A stretch of 64,000 nucleotides of DNA from Aquibacillus albus (GTDB lineage: Bacteria; Bacillota; Bacilli; Bacillales; Amphibacillaceae). Each line of letters opens with the position of its first letter. Within the stretch, counting starts at the first letter, position 1. The stretch spans positions 17,757-81,756 of the forward strand of contig NZ_JAFBDR010000021.1 of NCBI RefSeq assembly GCF_016908325.1, in the 5' to 3' direction. The notes below the pieces were generated by a model, which was not told where the DNA came from, ran no database searches, and was given only the letters and a program-made list of their open reading frames with translations. Shown piece after piece: positions 38,079 through 49,282 of the stretch. The translations under genes and the position numbers were made by a program.

Positions 38079-38291
38079 TCAGCTTTGTTTTCTTAGCTTT
38101 TGAATAATAGTTGTAACTGGACAATACCTTACGATTCCTTCAGCAACTTTCATAGCTGCCAAAATAGTTAAAATGATGTTTCCAGTTTGCCTCGAACGCT
38201 TAATCATGTTACAACAGGCTATAGTTAAAAAAGTTAATCCACAAGTGATACGAGCCAATGCATTTAAAATTCCAATGTTTTGTTTTATCAA
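38079..38291 (-). CDS. Small membrane protein with DUF2892 (YgaP-like) domain
   Basis: 70 residues from TTG 38291, start LIKQNIGILNALARITCGL. Upstream frame remains open to 38381, but that extension would overlap the start of yerA and lacks a site; AAAGGA lies 11 bases before TTG. Two membrane spans (about 8-27 and 42-58) and the C-terminal CPV motif (RYCPVTTII) match DUF2892, the transmembrane part of the rhodanese YgaP, found alone in many bacteria. The cysteine in CPV may bind sulfur or metal, by family analogy only. It is divergent from yerA. Confidence 0.65.
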   Translation of the reverse strand: MIKQNIGILNALARITCGLTFLTIACCNMIKRSRQTGNIILTILAAMKVAEGIVRYCPVTTIIQKLRKQS

Positions 38292-38313
38292 TTTTGTGAC
38301 AATCCTTTCATAA

Positions 38314-38327
38314 TGAATGCGTTTACA
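38314..38327. promoter_or_regulatory. Weak cre-like palindrome before yerA
   Basis: TGAATGCGTTTACA differs from the CcpA consensus TGWAANCGNTNWCA at one position. It lies between divergent genes, 53 bases before yerA. Low-confidence match. Confidence 0.3.
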
Positions 38328-38379
38328 ACGTTTGTGTGATACGATAAAAGAAATTGTTTTAAAGAGGAGACTTCTTATC

Positions 38380-40122
38380 ATGAATGAGCATCTATATCGT
38401 TGGAGAAACCGAGAGCTAAGAGAACATGTTTCTGTTATCGATGGAACAATTTCTCCTACTCTATTGCTTAAAAATGCAATGTATTTAAATGTTTTTTTAA
38501 AACAATGGGTGCAAGCCCATATTTGGATATACCAAGACCGAATCGTCTATGTTGGTGACCGTTTACCGGATAATCTAGAACGTACAGAGATTGTTAACTG
38601 TGAAGGACAATATGTTGTACCAGGTTATATTGAGCCACATGCTCATCCATTTCAACTATATAATCCCCATGAGCTAGCAGAATATGCAGCTTTTTCAGGA
38701 ACAACAACACTTATGAATGATAATTTAATGTGGCTTTATTTAACGAGTCAATCGAGTGCATTTTCATTATTGGACGACTTTACAAAGCTGCCAGTATCGA
38801 TGTATTGGTGGGCTCGTTTTGATTCTCAATCTGTTCATCAAGAAGAGCAAGAGATGTTTCATAATGTAAATATAGAGAAGTGGATGAATCACCCAGCTGT
38901 AATACAAGGTGGAGAGTTAACCTCCTGGCCGCAAGTACTAGCAGATGACGATCGTATTTTATTTTTGATGCAAGAAGCAAGAAGGTTAGGTATGCCGATT
39001 GAAGGCCATTTTCCTGGTGCATCTGAAAAAACATTGGTAAAAATGAAGCTGTTAGGTACAAGTGCAGACCATGAATCAATGACTGGTAAGGAAGTTATTG
39101 ACAGGCTTCGAATTGGGTATCAAGTAGGATTGCGTTATTCGTCTATTCGTCCAGATTTACCGAAGCTTCTGGCTGAAATTCATGAGCTTGGTGTACAAGA
39201 TTATAGTTTATTAACCATGACGACGGATGGATCTACCCCATCCTTTTATAAAAATGGTGTCATGAATCAATGTATTAAAATCGCCCTTGAACAAGGGGTC
39301 CCAGAAATTGAGGCATACATGATGGCTAGCTTTTATGCAGCGAAACATTTTAATATGCATGAACGTCTTGGAGGCATTGCACCAGGAAGAGTCGCCCATT
39401 TAAATATTTTAGAAGCAAAAGATAATCCAACTCCTATTTCTGTGATTGCTAAAGGAAAGTGGATGAAGAGGGATGGGAAACACATTCCTTTTAAAAATAA
39501 GATAGATTGGGGAAAGTATGAAATAGAACCACTGTCTATTAATTGGGATATTGATGAACGGGATTTACAGTTTTCTATGCCAATCGGTTTGAATATGGTA
39601 AATGACGTTATTATTAAACCGTATGCAATTTCTATTGATGCCAATATAGATAAAATTCAAGGAACAGGTGATGAATCTTTCTTAATGCTCGTAGATCGTC
39701 ATGGTAAATGGCGTGTTAACACGATGATTAAAGGATTTACGAATTCACTTGGAGGATTAGTAAGCTCCTATTCTACTACCGGAGATATTGTTTTTATTGG
39801 TAAATCCAAAAGTGATTTAATCATCGCATTTAACCGGATGAAAGAAATTGGTGGAGGAATCGTGTTAGTTAATGATGGTCAGGTCGTTTTTGAACTACCA
39901 TTACGGTTATCTGGAATGATGTATGATGGAAAGATGGAAGATTTAATTAAGCTGGATGAGCAATTAAAGGAAACATTGAAAAGCTTTGGCTACAAATATA
40001 TAGACCCACCTTATAATTTATTGTTTTTGTCTTCCATGCACCTACCATTTATTAGAATTACCCCACAAGGAATTGTAGATGTGAAAAAGAAACAGATACT
40101 ATTCCCTGCTATCATGAGATGA
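38380..40122 (+). CDS. yerA: Adenine deaminase-like amidohydrolase (YerA)
   Basis: 580 residues from ATG 38380, after GAGGAG; the same length as B. subtilis YerA. It is a metal-dependent amidohydrolase: GYIEPHAHPFQLY carries the HxH pair, EGHFPG another His, and TMTTDGSTPSF the final Asp. The relationship is to adenine deaminases (AdeC), but YerA is a distinct paralogue whose activity on adenine has not been settled. It keeps its place next to purD and yerB, as in B. subtilis. An adenine-to-hypoxanthine role would fit the purine neighbourhood but is not shown by the sequence. Confidence 0.85.
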   Translation: MNEHLYRWRNRELREHVSVIDGTISPTLLLKNAMYLNVFLKQWVQAHIWIYQDRIVYVGDRLPDNLERTEIVNCEGQYVVPGYIEPHAHPFQLYNPHELAEYAAFSGTTTLMNDNLMWLYLTSQSSAFSLLDDFTKLPVSMYWWARFDSQSVHQEEQEMFHNVNIEKWMNHPAVIQGGELTSWPQVLADDDRILFLMQEARRLGMPIEGHFPGASEKTLVKMKLLGTSADHESMTGKEVIDRLRIGYQVGLRYSSIRPDLPKLLAEIHELGVQDYSLLTMTTDGSTPSFYKNGVMNQCIKIALEQGVPEIEAYMMASFYAAKHFNMHERLGGIAPGRVAHLNILEAKDNPTPISVIAKGKWMKRDGKHIPFKNKIDWGKYEIEPLSINWDIDERDLQFSMPIGLNMVNDVIIKPYAISIDANIDKIQGTGDESFLMLVDRHGKWRVNTMIKGFTNSLGGLVSSYSTTGDIVFIGKSKSDLIIAFNRMKEIGGGIVLVNDGQVVFELPLRLSGMMYDGKMEDLIKLDEQLKETLKSFGYKYIDPPYNLLFLSSMHLPFIRITPQGIVDVKKKQILFPAIMR

Positions 40123-40174
40123 ATTTGGTATAATCAGAAAAAGAGAGAAAAATATGGATAGGATGTGGGGGATA

Positions 40175-41281
40175 ATGAGAAAAGAATGGCGATTCATTCA
40201 AGTCGTATTTGGGTTGCTAGTACTTTTATTGGTAATAGCAGCTTGTGGTAATAATGATCAAGTTTCGGAAACGGATGATGAACAAAGTACGGATGACGCC
40301 GTAATGAAAGAAACAGAAAGTAACGTAGAGCAAGAGTCAGAGCCTGCCCCTGATCCTGAGCCGGTAGAAGAGACTTTTGAGAACGTGTCTCCGTTAACAG
40401 GGGTAGGCACAAACGATCCCATTGATGATCGGATTGTAGCAGTTATGGTAAATAACCATCCAAGTGCTCGACCGCAAACAGGATTGACGGAAGCAGATAT
40501 TGTTTTTGAAATTTTAGCAGAAGGCAATATAACTAGACTGATGGCTTTGTTCCAAAGTGAGAAGCCAGAGGTTGTAGGCCCTGTAAGAAGTGCTCGACCT
40601 TACTATTTTCATTTAGCAGATGATTATGGAGCACTTTATGTCTATCATGGTGCTGCTTTTTTTATTGAAGAAATGTTAAAGGCTGGTGCTGCAGACAATA
40701 TAAATGGCGCCTACTATGATAACGATGGACATTTATTCAAACGTGCAGATTTCCGTGTAGCTCCACATAACTCTTATCTACAATTTGGTGCAGTTTACCA
40801 AGTTGCAGAGGGAATAGGGTATGAAGTAAAAACGGATCAGCATATCTCTTTAGAGTTTTTGTCAGAAACAGAGAGTGAATCTATCTCGGGTGAACAAGCC
40901 GAAGAAATTAGTATTTCCTATACGAACACTCCTGTTAGGTATTTGTATGATTCGGAAAAACAGTTATATACTCGATATAATGGTGATAGCCAAACGGTAG
41001 ATTTGGAAACGGAAGAAGAAGTGCGGCTAGATAACCTGTTTATAGTTGAAGCGCACCACCAAGTAATAGATGATGCTGGACGTAGAGAAATTGACCTTCA
41101 ATCTGGTGGAGATGCTTACCTTATTCAGAAAGGTAAAGTGAAAAAAGTTCAATGGAAGAATGTGGACGGAGTTATTTTGCCATTTAATGGTGAAGAACAA
41201 TTAAAATTTGTGCCTGGGAAAACGTGGGTAAATGTTATACCAACTAGCTCTGGTTTAGAAACTGCTGTTTCGATTGAGTAG
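40175..41281 (+). CDS. yerB: DUF3048-domain lipoprotein (YerB)
   Basis: 368 residues from ATG 40175; starts at 40154 or 40163 are possible, but GTGGGGGA fits this one best. A lipobox IAAC is followed by an acidic, proline-rich linker and a DUF3048 domain (SPLTGVGTNDPIDDRIVAVMVNNHPSARPQ near residue 65-95, then GPVRSARPYYFHLA). B. subtilis YerB is a lipoprotein of unknown biochemical function with the same location. The C-terminal DUF3048 part ends with WKNVDGVILPFNG. It precedes yerC by 23 bases and may be co-transcribed. Confidence 0.85.
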   Translation: MRKEWRFIQVVFGLLVLLLVIAACGNNDQVSETDDEQSTDDAVMKETESNVEQESEPAPDPEPVEETFENVSPLTGVGTNDPIDDRIVAVMVNNHPSARPQTGLTEADIVFEILAEGNITRLMALFQSEKPEVVGPVRSARPYYFHLADDYGALYVYHGAAFFIEEMLKAGAADNINGAYYDNDGHLFKRADFRVAPHNSYLQFGAVYQVAEGIGYEVKTDQHISLEFLSETESESISGEQAEEISISYTNTPVRYLYDSEKQLYTRYNGDSQTVDLETEEEVRLDNLFIVEAHHQVIDDAGRREIDLQSGGDAYLIQKGKVKKVQWKNVDGVILPFNGEEQLKFVPGKTWVNVIPTSSGLETAVSIE

Positions 41282-41304
41282 AGCAATGTGAGAGGTGATC
41301 TGCA

Positions 41305-41616
41305 ATGCAATTGGATAAATTACGTGGAGAAGAGCTAGATCAATTATTTGATGCAATTCTTACATTGAAGGATAGAGAAGAATGCTATCGTTTTTTTGAT
41401 GATATTGCTACCATAAGTGAAATTCAATCGTTAGCACAACGTTTACAAGTGGCAAAAATGCTTAGACAAGGCTATACCTATACAACGATTGTAAAAGAAT
41501 CAAGTGCTTCCACCACTACGATATCTCGTGTGAAGCGGTGCTTGAATTATGGAAATGACGGATATCAAATGGTCCTTGATCGACTTGATGTAGAGAAAGA
41601 TAAAGAACAAGATTGA
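41305..41616 (+). CDS. yerC: TrpR-like YerC/YecD family regulator
   Basis: 103 residues. The family is related to the E. coli TrpR repressor: the helix-turn-helix lies in QRLQVAKMLRQGYTYTTIVKESSASTTTISRVKRCLNYG (about residues 48-86). In B. subtilis YerC is essential or nearly so and has been linked to control of histidine biosynthesis. GAGGTGAT precedes the ATG. It follows yerB closely, and a Gfo/Idh/MocA gene lies 83 bases downstream. Confidence 0.9.
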   Translation: MQLDKLRGEELDQLFDAILTLKDREECYRFFDDIATISEIQSLAQRLQVAKMLRQGYTYTTIVKESSASTTTISRVKRCLNYGNDGYQMVLDRLDVEKDKEQD

Positions 41617-41699
41617 AGATGTAGGATTGGGGCTTTTTAAATGTAAGAGAACCAATCGACCATCTTTTTCTGTTATATACCGATAAGGGGGATTTTGAA

Positions 41700-42692
41700 A
41701 TGGTTCGGTTCGGTGTGATAGGGACAAATTGGATAACAGAAAGTTTTATTCAAGCAGCTTCCGAAGTAGAAGATTTTCAATTAACTGCTGTTTATTCTAG
41801 AACAGAGGATCGAGCACAGGAATTTGCAAACAAATGGAATATTGACAATACCTTTACTGAATTGGAAAAGTTCGCCACATCTGATCAAGTTGATGCGGTT
41901 TATATAGCGAGTCCAAATGCTATGCATGCGGATCAAGCGATTCTTTGTATGAAAAGTGGGAAGCATGTATTAGTTGAAAAAGCGATGGCATCAAACCAGC
42001 AAGAAGTAGAGCAAATGATACAAACAGCAAAAGATAACAAGGTACTATTAATGGAAGCATTAAAAACAACTCATTTGCCTTCTTTTCATCTAATTAGAGA
42101 AAATCTTCATAAAATTGGTAAGGTTCGTCGGTATTTTGCTAGCTTTTGTCAATATTCTTCCAGATATGATGCGTATAAGGAAGGTAAAGTACTCAATGCG
42201 TTTAAGCCTGAACTATCTAACGGTTCATTAATGGATATTGGAATTTATTGTGTATATCCAATGGTAGCTTTGTTTGGAGAACCGGATAACGTACAAGCAA
42301 GCTGTTATATGCTGGAATCCGGAGTAGATGGTCAAGGAAATATCCTGTTTGATTACGAAGAAGATGGGATCAATGGTTTAGTGATGTACTCAAAGATTTC
42401 GAACTCTTATGTCCCTTCTGAAATTCAAGGTGAGAATGGAAGTATTATCATCGATAAAATTAGTGAACTTTCACATGTTGAAATAAAATATAATGATGGA
42501 TCCGTGGAAAAACTAGAGGTAGAACAGAAAAGTAACACCATGTTTTATGAGGCACAGCATTTTGTTCAATTAATTCAGACAGGAAAATTGGAGTCTGATG
42601 TGAACTCTTATTTCAATTCTTTAACGACTGCAAAGATTCTTGAGGATGCAAGAAAACAGATCGGACTTACTTTTCCGGCAGATAAACGCTAA
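41700..42692 (+). CDS. Gfo/Idh/MocA-family oxidoreductase
   Basis: 330 residues. The N-terminal Rossmann fold starts VRFGVIGTNWITESFI with the dinucleotide loop GxxGTNW, and VEKAMASNQQEVEQM contains the EK pair of the family. The C-terminal alpha/beta domain includes SLMDIGIYCVYPMVALFGEP with the conserved D-I-G-x-Y. These enzymes reduce or oxidise sugars, inositols or their relatives with NAD(P). No substrate is indicated by the neighbours, so it is an accessory insert between yerC and pcrB. AAGGGGG is 8 bases upstream. Confidence 0.85.
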   Translation: MVRFGVIGTNWITESFIQAASEVEDFQLTAVYSRTEDRAQEFANKWNIDNTFTELEKFATSDQVDAVYIASPNAMHADQAILCMKSGKHVLVEKAMASNQQEVEQMIQTAKDNKVLLMEALKTTHLPSFHLIRENLHKIGKVRRYFASFCQYSSRYDAYKEGKVLNAFKPELSNGSLMDIGIYCVYPMVALFGEPDNVQASCYMLESGVDGQGNILFDYEEDGINGLVMYSKISNSYVPSEIQGENGSIIIDKISELSHVEIKYNDGSVEKLEVEQKSNTMFYEAQHFVQLIQTGKLESDVNSYFNSLTTAKILEDARKQIGLTFPADKR

Positions 42693-42738
42693 TATTATCT
42701 TGTTTCAGGTCAACTACATACAAGACAGATTAGATGGA

Positions 42739-42770
42739 GAAGAGCTTGGATATTCGAAGCTCTTCCTCTA
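42739..42770 (+). terminator. Possible terminator after the oxidoreductase gene
   Basis: GAAGAGCTT (42739-42747) pairs with AAGCTCTTC (42757-42765). The following tract is only pyrimidine-rich. The 42693-43001 gap holds this hairpin and the pcrB promoter. Confidence 0.55.
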
Positions 42771-42893
42771 TCATTCTCTTCAATATAGGACGCTTCATTG
42801 TAATATCAGACTTAGAAAAAGGACCTCATTTCCAACCACAAAATTCTCTTCCTAACTTTCACTAACTTCCCATTCATTCTATGACTAATTTTT

Positions 42894-42902
42894 TGCTATA
42901 AT
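42894..42902 (+). promoter_or_regulatory. Extended -10 promoter before pcrB
   Basis: TGCTATAAT (42894-42902) is an extended -10 element with a poor -35 region, about 100 bases before pcrB. Confidence 0.5.
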
Positions 42903-43001
42903 GTATAGGTGATTAAGAAATAGTAAGCCAAACGAGATAAATGGTTTAATTGGATAACCTCATATTTTAGAAGGTTGGTTATAAGTATTGGAGGAAAAAA
43001 C

Positions 43002-43688
43002 GTGTATAACGTAAAGGAATGGGAACACGTATTTAAATTAGATCCCAATAAAGAGATTTCAGATGAAAATTTAGAAAAAATATGTGAGTCTGGGACAGAT
43101 GCAATCATTGTAGGGGGAACAGACCATGTTACGTTAGACGGTGTATTACATCTGCTTAGTAGAGTTCGCCGATACACTGTTCCGTGTGTACTTGAGGTTT
43201 CGAATATAGAGTCTATTACACCTGGGTATGATTATTATTTTGTTCCGATGGTTTTCAATAGTGGAAGCAAGAAGTGGATGTTGGATGTTCAGCATCAAGC
43301 AGTAAAAGAATATGGAAATGTCATAAATTGGAATGAGTTGTTTGTAGAAGGCTATTGTATTATGAATGAACGTGCAAAAGTATTTCAAAAAACGGACAGT
43401 TTTATTCCAGAAAGGGAAGATGTTATTGCCTATGCACAGATGGCTGAGCATATGTTCCAATTACCGTTTTTCTATTTAGAATATAGTGGGGAATATGGTG
43501 ATCCAGATTTAGTTAAAGAAGTGAAAGGTCATCTCTCTAATACGCAACTAATCTATGGTGGAGGGATTGATTCAGAAGAACGTGCAGCAGAAATGGCTGC
43601 TATAGCAGATGTAGTCGTTATAGGAAATATCATTTATGATAATTTCAAACAGGCGTTAAGAACGGTGAAAGCAGTAAAAAAGTACTAG
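43002..43688 (+). CDS. pcrB: Heptaprenylglyceryl phosphate synthase
   Basis: 228 residues from GTG 43002, with GGAGG seven bases upstream, giving exactly the length of B. subtilis PcrB. The TIM-barrel prenyltransferase joins heptaprenyl diphosphate to glycerol-1-phosphate to form an archaeal-type ether lipid precursor. EWEHVFKLDPNKE, VGGTDHVTLDGV, PFFYLEYSGEYGD and the phosphate-binding YGGGIDSEE are all present. It is followed by pcrA, as in other Bacillaceae. Confidence 0.95.
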   Translation: MYNVKEWEHVFKLDPNKEISDENLEKICESGTDAIIVGGTDHVTLDGVLHLLSRVRRYTVPCVLEVSNIESITPGYDYYFVPMVFNSGSKKWMLDVQHQAVKEYGNVINWNELFVEGYCIMNERAKVFQKTDSFIPEREDVIAYAQMAEHMFQLPFFYLEYSGEYGDPDLVKEVKGHLSNTQLIYGGGIDSEERAAEMAAIADVVVIGNIIYDNFKQALRTVKAVKKY

Positions 43689-43778
43689 CCTACAACTTGC
43701 TGTCGGTTAAACCCCTTTTTATCTAACCGTGCGTGAACAACCTCTTAAACATAAAGTACAACTAAAGGTGGTGTCTTT

Positions 43779-46007
43779 GTGAGTCTGACAATGGGTGACT
43801 TACTAAAAGGATTGAATGAACAACAAAGAATAGCGGTTAAGCAAACAGATGGCCCCTTGTTAATTATGGCAGGGGCAGGAAGTGGAAAAACACGCGTCCT
43901 TACACATCGAATCGCTTATCTACTTAGTGAAAAAGAAGTATCGCCTCGCAGTATTTTAGCGATAACTTTTACAAATAAAGCAGCACGAGAAATGAAGGAT
44001 AGAGTATATCGCCTAGTTGGTGCGGAAGGGTCGGATATTTGGGTATCAACCTTTCACTCCATGTGCGTACGTATTCTAAGAAGAGATATTGATCGTATTG
44101 GAATTAATCGTAACTTTTCTATCCTGGATAGTGGAGATCAATTAACCGTTATAAAAAACGTATTAAAAGATAAAAATATTGATCCAAAAAAATTTGAACC
44201 CCGAGCAATGCTAGGGGCAATCAGTGCTGCAAAAAATGAATTAATTACTCCCGAAGAATATAGTAAGCAGGTTGGTAATTTTTATGAACGGCAAATTGCA
44301 GAAGTTTATGAAGGCTATCAAAAAGTGTTAACAAAAAATCAGTCATTAGATTTTGACGATTTAATTATGCAGACAATCCGTTTATTTGATCGATTACCCG
44401 AGGTGTTAGAATATTACCAACGTCGTTTTCAATATATTCATGTCGATGAGTATCAGGATACAAACCACGCTCAATATTATTTAGTGAAGCAGTTGGCAGC
44501 TAAATTCAAGAACCTTTGCGTTGTTGGTGACTCTGATCAGTCGATTTACCGCTGGAGAGGTGCAGATATTCAAAATATCCTTTCTTTTGAAAAGGATTAT
44601 CCAAATGCAGCAGTTGTTATGCTGGAGCAAAATTATCGCTCAACAAAGTCTATTCTCCAGGCCGCAAATAGTGTCATAGAGAATAATACAGGACGAAAGC
44701 CTAAAAAACTTTGGACAGATAATGATGAGGGAACAAAAATTCATTATTATCAAGCGTCAACAGAACAAGAGGAAGGGTTATTTGTCGCAAATACAATCGA
44801 GGAGTATATTACTGACAATAAATATACCTATCAGGATATCGCTATTTTATATCGAACGAATGCGCAATCGAGATCAATAGAGGAAACATTTGTCAAAGCT
44901 AATATTCCATATCAAATGATTGGTGGAACTAAGTTCTATGATCGAAAAGAGATTAAAGACATGCTTGCATACTTACGGCTTATTGTTAACCCGGATGATG
45001 ATTTAAGCTTTGCTAGAGTGGTAAATGAACCAAAACGAGGGGTAGGAAAGACTTCGTTGGAGAAGCTGCAGAATTATGCTGCTGATCAAGGAATATCATT
45101 GTATACTGCTGTTCAAGAAGTAGATTTTGCTGGAGTTAGTGCAAAAGCGGCAAAATCATTAGCGGAATTTGGAGCGTTAATTCGTAACTGGACAGCCCAA
45201 CAGGAATTTCTTACTGCCACAGACATGGTTGAAGAGGTAATCAAACGGACAGGCTATGAACAAATGTTGCTCAATGAACGTAGTATCGAAGCGCAAAGTA
45301 GATTGGAAAACTTAGAGGAGTTTAAGACAGTTACCAAATACTTTGAGAAAAATAATGAAGACAAAACATTGGTTGCCTTTTTAACCGATTTGGCACTAAT
45401 TGCCGATATTGATCGAATGGATGAAGACGATGCAAGTGATGAAAAAGTGACGATGATGACATTGCATGGTGCTAAGGGATTAGAGTTTCCTGTTGTGTTC
45501 TTAATTGGCATGGAGGAGAATGTTTTTCCGCATAGTCGATCAATGATGGACGAAGAAGAAATGGAAGAAGAGCGTCGTCTTGCTTATGTTGGTATTACAA
45601 GAGCTGAGCAGCAGTTGCACCTTACACATGCCAAGATGCGTACCCTGTTTGGTAAAACGAATATGAATCCGCTTAGTCGCTTTATCAATGAGATACCGGA
45701 GGATTTAGTTGATGGATTTGAGGAAGCAAAGCAGTCGATGTTTGGTTCTTTTGGCTCGCCTCAGCAAAAATCAGATATGTTTTCGGCTCCGAAAAAATCA
45801 GCAAAGCGCATCCAACCGAGAAAGACTACTGGTGGAGAAGCAATTGAATGGCAGGTTGGTGACAAAGCTGATCATAAAAAATGGGGAGAAGGAACTGTTG
45901 TGAAAGTAACTGGCGAAGGTGAAGCGATGGAATTGGATATAGCCTTTCCTGCCCCAATAGGAGTTAAAAGACTTCTAGCTAAATTTGCACCAATCACAAA
46001 AGCCTAG
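43779..46007 (+). CDS. pcrA: ATP-dependent DNA helicase PcrA (UvrD family)
   Basis: 742 residues, superfamily 1A 3'-5' helicase. Walker A AGAGSGKT, motif Ia FTNKAAREM, Walker [12 protein letters not shown], motif [17 protein letters not shown], motif IV QNYRST, motif [14 protein letters not shown] and motif VI VGITRAE are present. The C-terminal Tudor-like domain ([17 protein letters not shown]) binds RNA polymerase. It acts in repair, plasmid replication and removal of stalled complexes. GTG 43779 follows GGTGGTG. It is upstream of ligA with a 16-base gap, a conserved repair/replication unit. Confidence 0.96.
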   Translation: MSLTMGDLLKGLNEQQRIAVKQTDGPLLIMAGAGSGKTRVLTHRIAYLLSEKEVSPRSILAITFTNKAAREMKDRVYRLVGAEGSDIWVSTFHSMCVRILRRDIDRIGINRNFSILDSGDQLTVIKNVLKDKNIDPKKFEPRAMLGAISAAKNELITPEEYSKQVGNFYERQIAEVYEGYQKVLTKNQSLDFDDLIMQTIRLFDRLPEVLEYYQRRFQYIHVDEYQDTNHAQYYLVKQLAAKFKNLCVVGDSDQSIYRWRGADIQNILSFEKDYPNAAVVMLEQNYRSTKSILQAANSVIENNTGRKPKKLWTDNDEGTKIHYYQASTEQEEGLFVANTIEEYITDNKYTYQDIAILYRTNAQSRSIEETFVKANIPYQMIGGTKFYDRKEIKDMLAYLRLIVNPDDDLSFARVVNEPKRGVGKTSLEKLQNYAADQGISLYTAVQEVDFAGVSAKAAKSLAEFGALIRNWTAQQEFLTATDMVEEVIKRTGYEQMLLNERSIEAQSRLENLEEFKTVTKYFEKNNEDKTLVAFLTDLALIADIDRMDEDDASDEKVTMMTLHGAKGLEFPVVFLIGMEENVFPHSRSMMDEEEMEEERRLAYVGITRAEQQLHLTHAKMRTLFGKTNMNPLSRFINEIPEDLVDGFEEAKQSMFGSFGSPQQKSDMFSAPKKSAKRIQPRKTTGGEAIEWQVGDKADHKKWGEGTVVKVTGEGEAMELDIAFPAPIGVKRLLAKFAPITKA

Positions 46008-46023
46008 ATTGAGGTGTTGTTAG

Positions 46024-48027
<2,004 letters not shown>

Positions 48028-48042
48028 TAGGGGATGGATACA

Positions 48043-49188
48043 ATGAAAAAAACAAGCTTTATATTGTTAGGTTTACTACTTGTTTTAACCAGTTGTGCCC
48101 CGTCGTTTGAACAGCGTGACGAGGTTGTAGAAGAAGCTCCAGATGAGACTGGAGAGCAGGAAACTGCAATTATTCCTAGCTACAATATTTCAGAAGAAAA
48201 TTATCGAGTCATGTTACCATACAAGCTTAGCAAAGCTCGCGGGGTTATTGTTAATCAAGTGGCCAATCGATTGGATATTGATGAATTGGAAGAAGGTCTA
48301 AGACGTCATTCTAAAGAAGCATTTGATCCAGATCAGTATTACTTTCAAGAAGGACAATATATTACACAAGATATTGTTTATGATTGGTTAGAGCGCTATG
48401 ATGCCGATCAGGAAGAACTTGGATTAAATCCAGAAATTGACGATGCTTCTGTCGTAGAAGAACAGCGAGAAAACCCGAAATATCTCTCCCATATTTTAGA
48501 ACAAAATTATTTGGTAAAAACGAATGAAAATGTAGTAGAATTAGGTGGAGTGTCCATTGGAATTGCAATGAAATCTACATATCGTTTTCAGACGGAAATT
48601 GGCGGTCCCTTTTATTATGAAAGTATTCCTGAAGATAAAATGCTTGAAGAAGGAAATGAAATTGCTAGGGAAGTACTTCAAAGAGTTCGACAAATTGATG
48701 GCTTATTAGATGTTCCAATTCTTATCGCTCTTTATCGTGAAGCAGCACATGATTCGTTAGTGCCTGGAAGCTTTGTTGCAAAGACAGTTGTACCAGGGGA
48801 TCGTTCATCCATTGATGAGTGGGACAGAGTTAATGAAGAATATATGTTGTTTCCATCAAGTGCAGCAAACGCAAAATATCCAGATATCTCGGCAAACTTA
48901 AATGATTTTGAGCAAGATATTTCGGATTACTTTCCTAACTATGTCAGTGTAATAGGTGAGGGATTTTATATCAACGAGCAATTACGTAAATTAACGATCG
49001 AAATTCCAATTACTTTTCAAGGAAAAGCGGAAGTGGTTGGATTTACACAATATGTGTACGGCTTAGTGATGGAAGGCTTTCAAACCCATTATGATTTAGA
49101 AATAAATATAACGTCTAGTGATGAACAAGAAAGTCTGATTACACGTAGCGCAGGAGAAGACGAACCGGTTGTCCATATTTATCATTAA
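48043..49188 (+). CDS. camS: CamS-family lipoprotein (YerH)
   Basis: 381 residues from ATG 48043, with AGGGG nine bases upstream. A lipobox LTSC is followed by an acidic linker and the CamS domain (for example RVMLPYKLSKARGVIVNQVANRLD and GGPFYYESIPE). In Staphylococcus and Enterococcus the signal peptide of CamS is processed to a sex-pheromone peptide; the function of the mature lipoprotein is unknown. The signal here, FILLGLLLVLTSC, is the matching region. It keeps its place after ligA. Confidence 0.88.
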   Translation: MKKTSFILLGLLLVLTSCAPSFEQRDEVVEEAPDETGEQETAIIPSYNISEENYRVMLPYKLSKARGVIVNQVANRLDIDELEEGLRRHSKEAFDPDQYYFQEGQYITQDIVYDWLERYDADQEELGLNPEIDDASVVEEQRENPKYLSHILEQNYLVKTNENVVELGGVSIGIAMKSTYRFQTEIGGPFYYESIPEDKMLEEGNEIAREVLQRVRQIDGLLDVPILIALYREAAHDSLVPGSFVAKTVVPGDRSSIDEWDRVNEEYMLFPSSAANAKYPDISANLNDFEQDISDYFPNYVSVIGEGFYINEQLRKLTIEIPITFQGKAEVVGFTQYVYGLVMEGFQTHYDLEINITSSDEQESLITRSAGEDEPVVHIYH

Positions 49189-49282
49189 TGAAAACCCGAA
49201 AACGTTTGCTGAATTTATGCAACTTTTTAAAGTGCGTTATCGTTACAAAATAAATTATTTTAAGAATATAGAGGTGTAATTA

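Noticed and set aside
43704..43729. Terminator after pcrB (CGGTTA/TAACCG)
   Set aside because: Only six pairs with no T tract after it; the T run lies in the loop.
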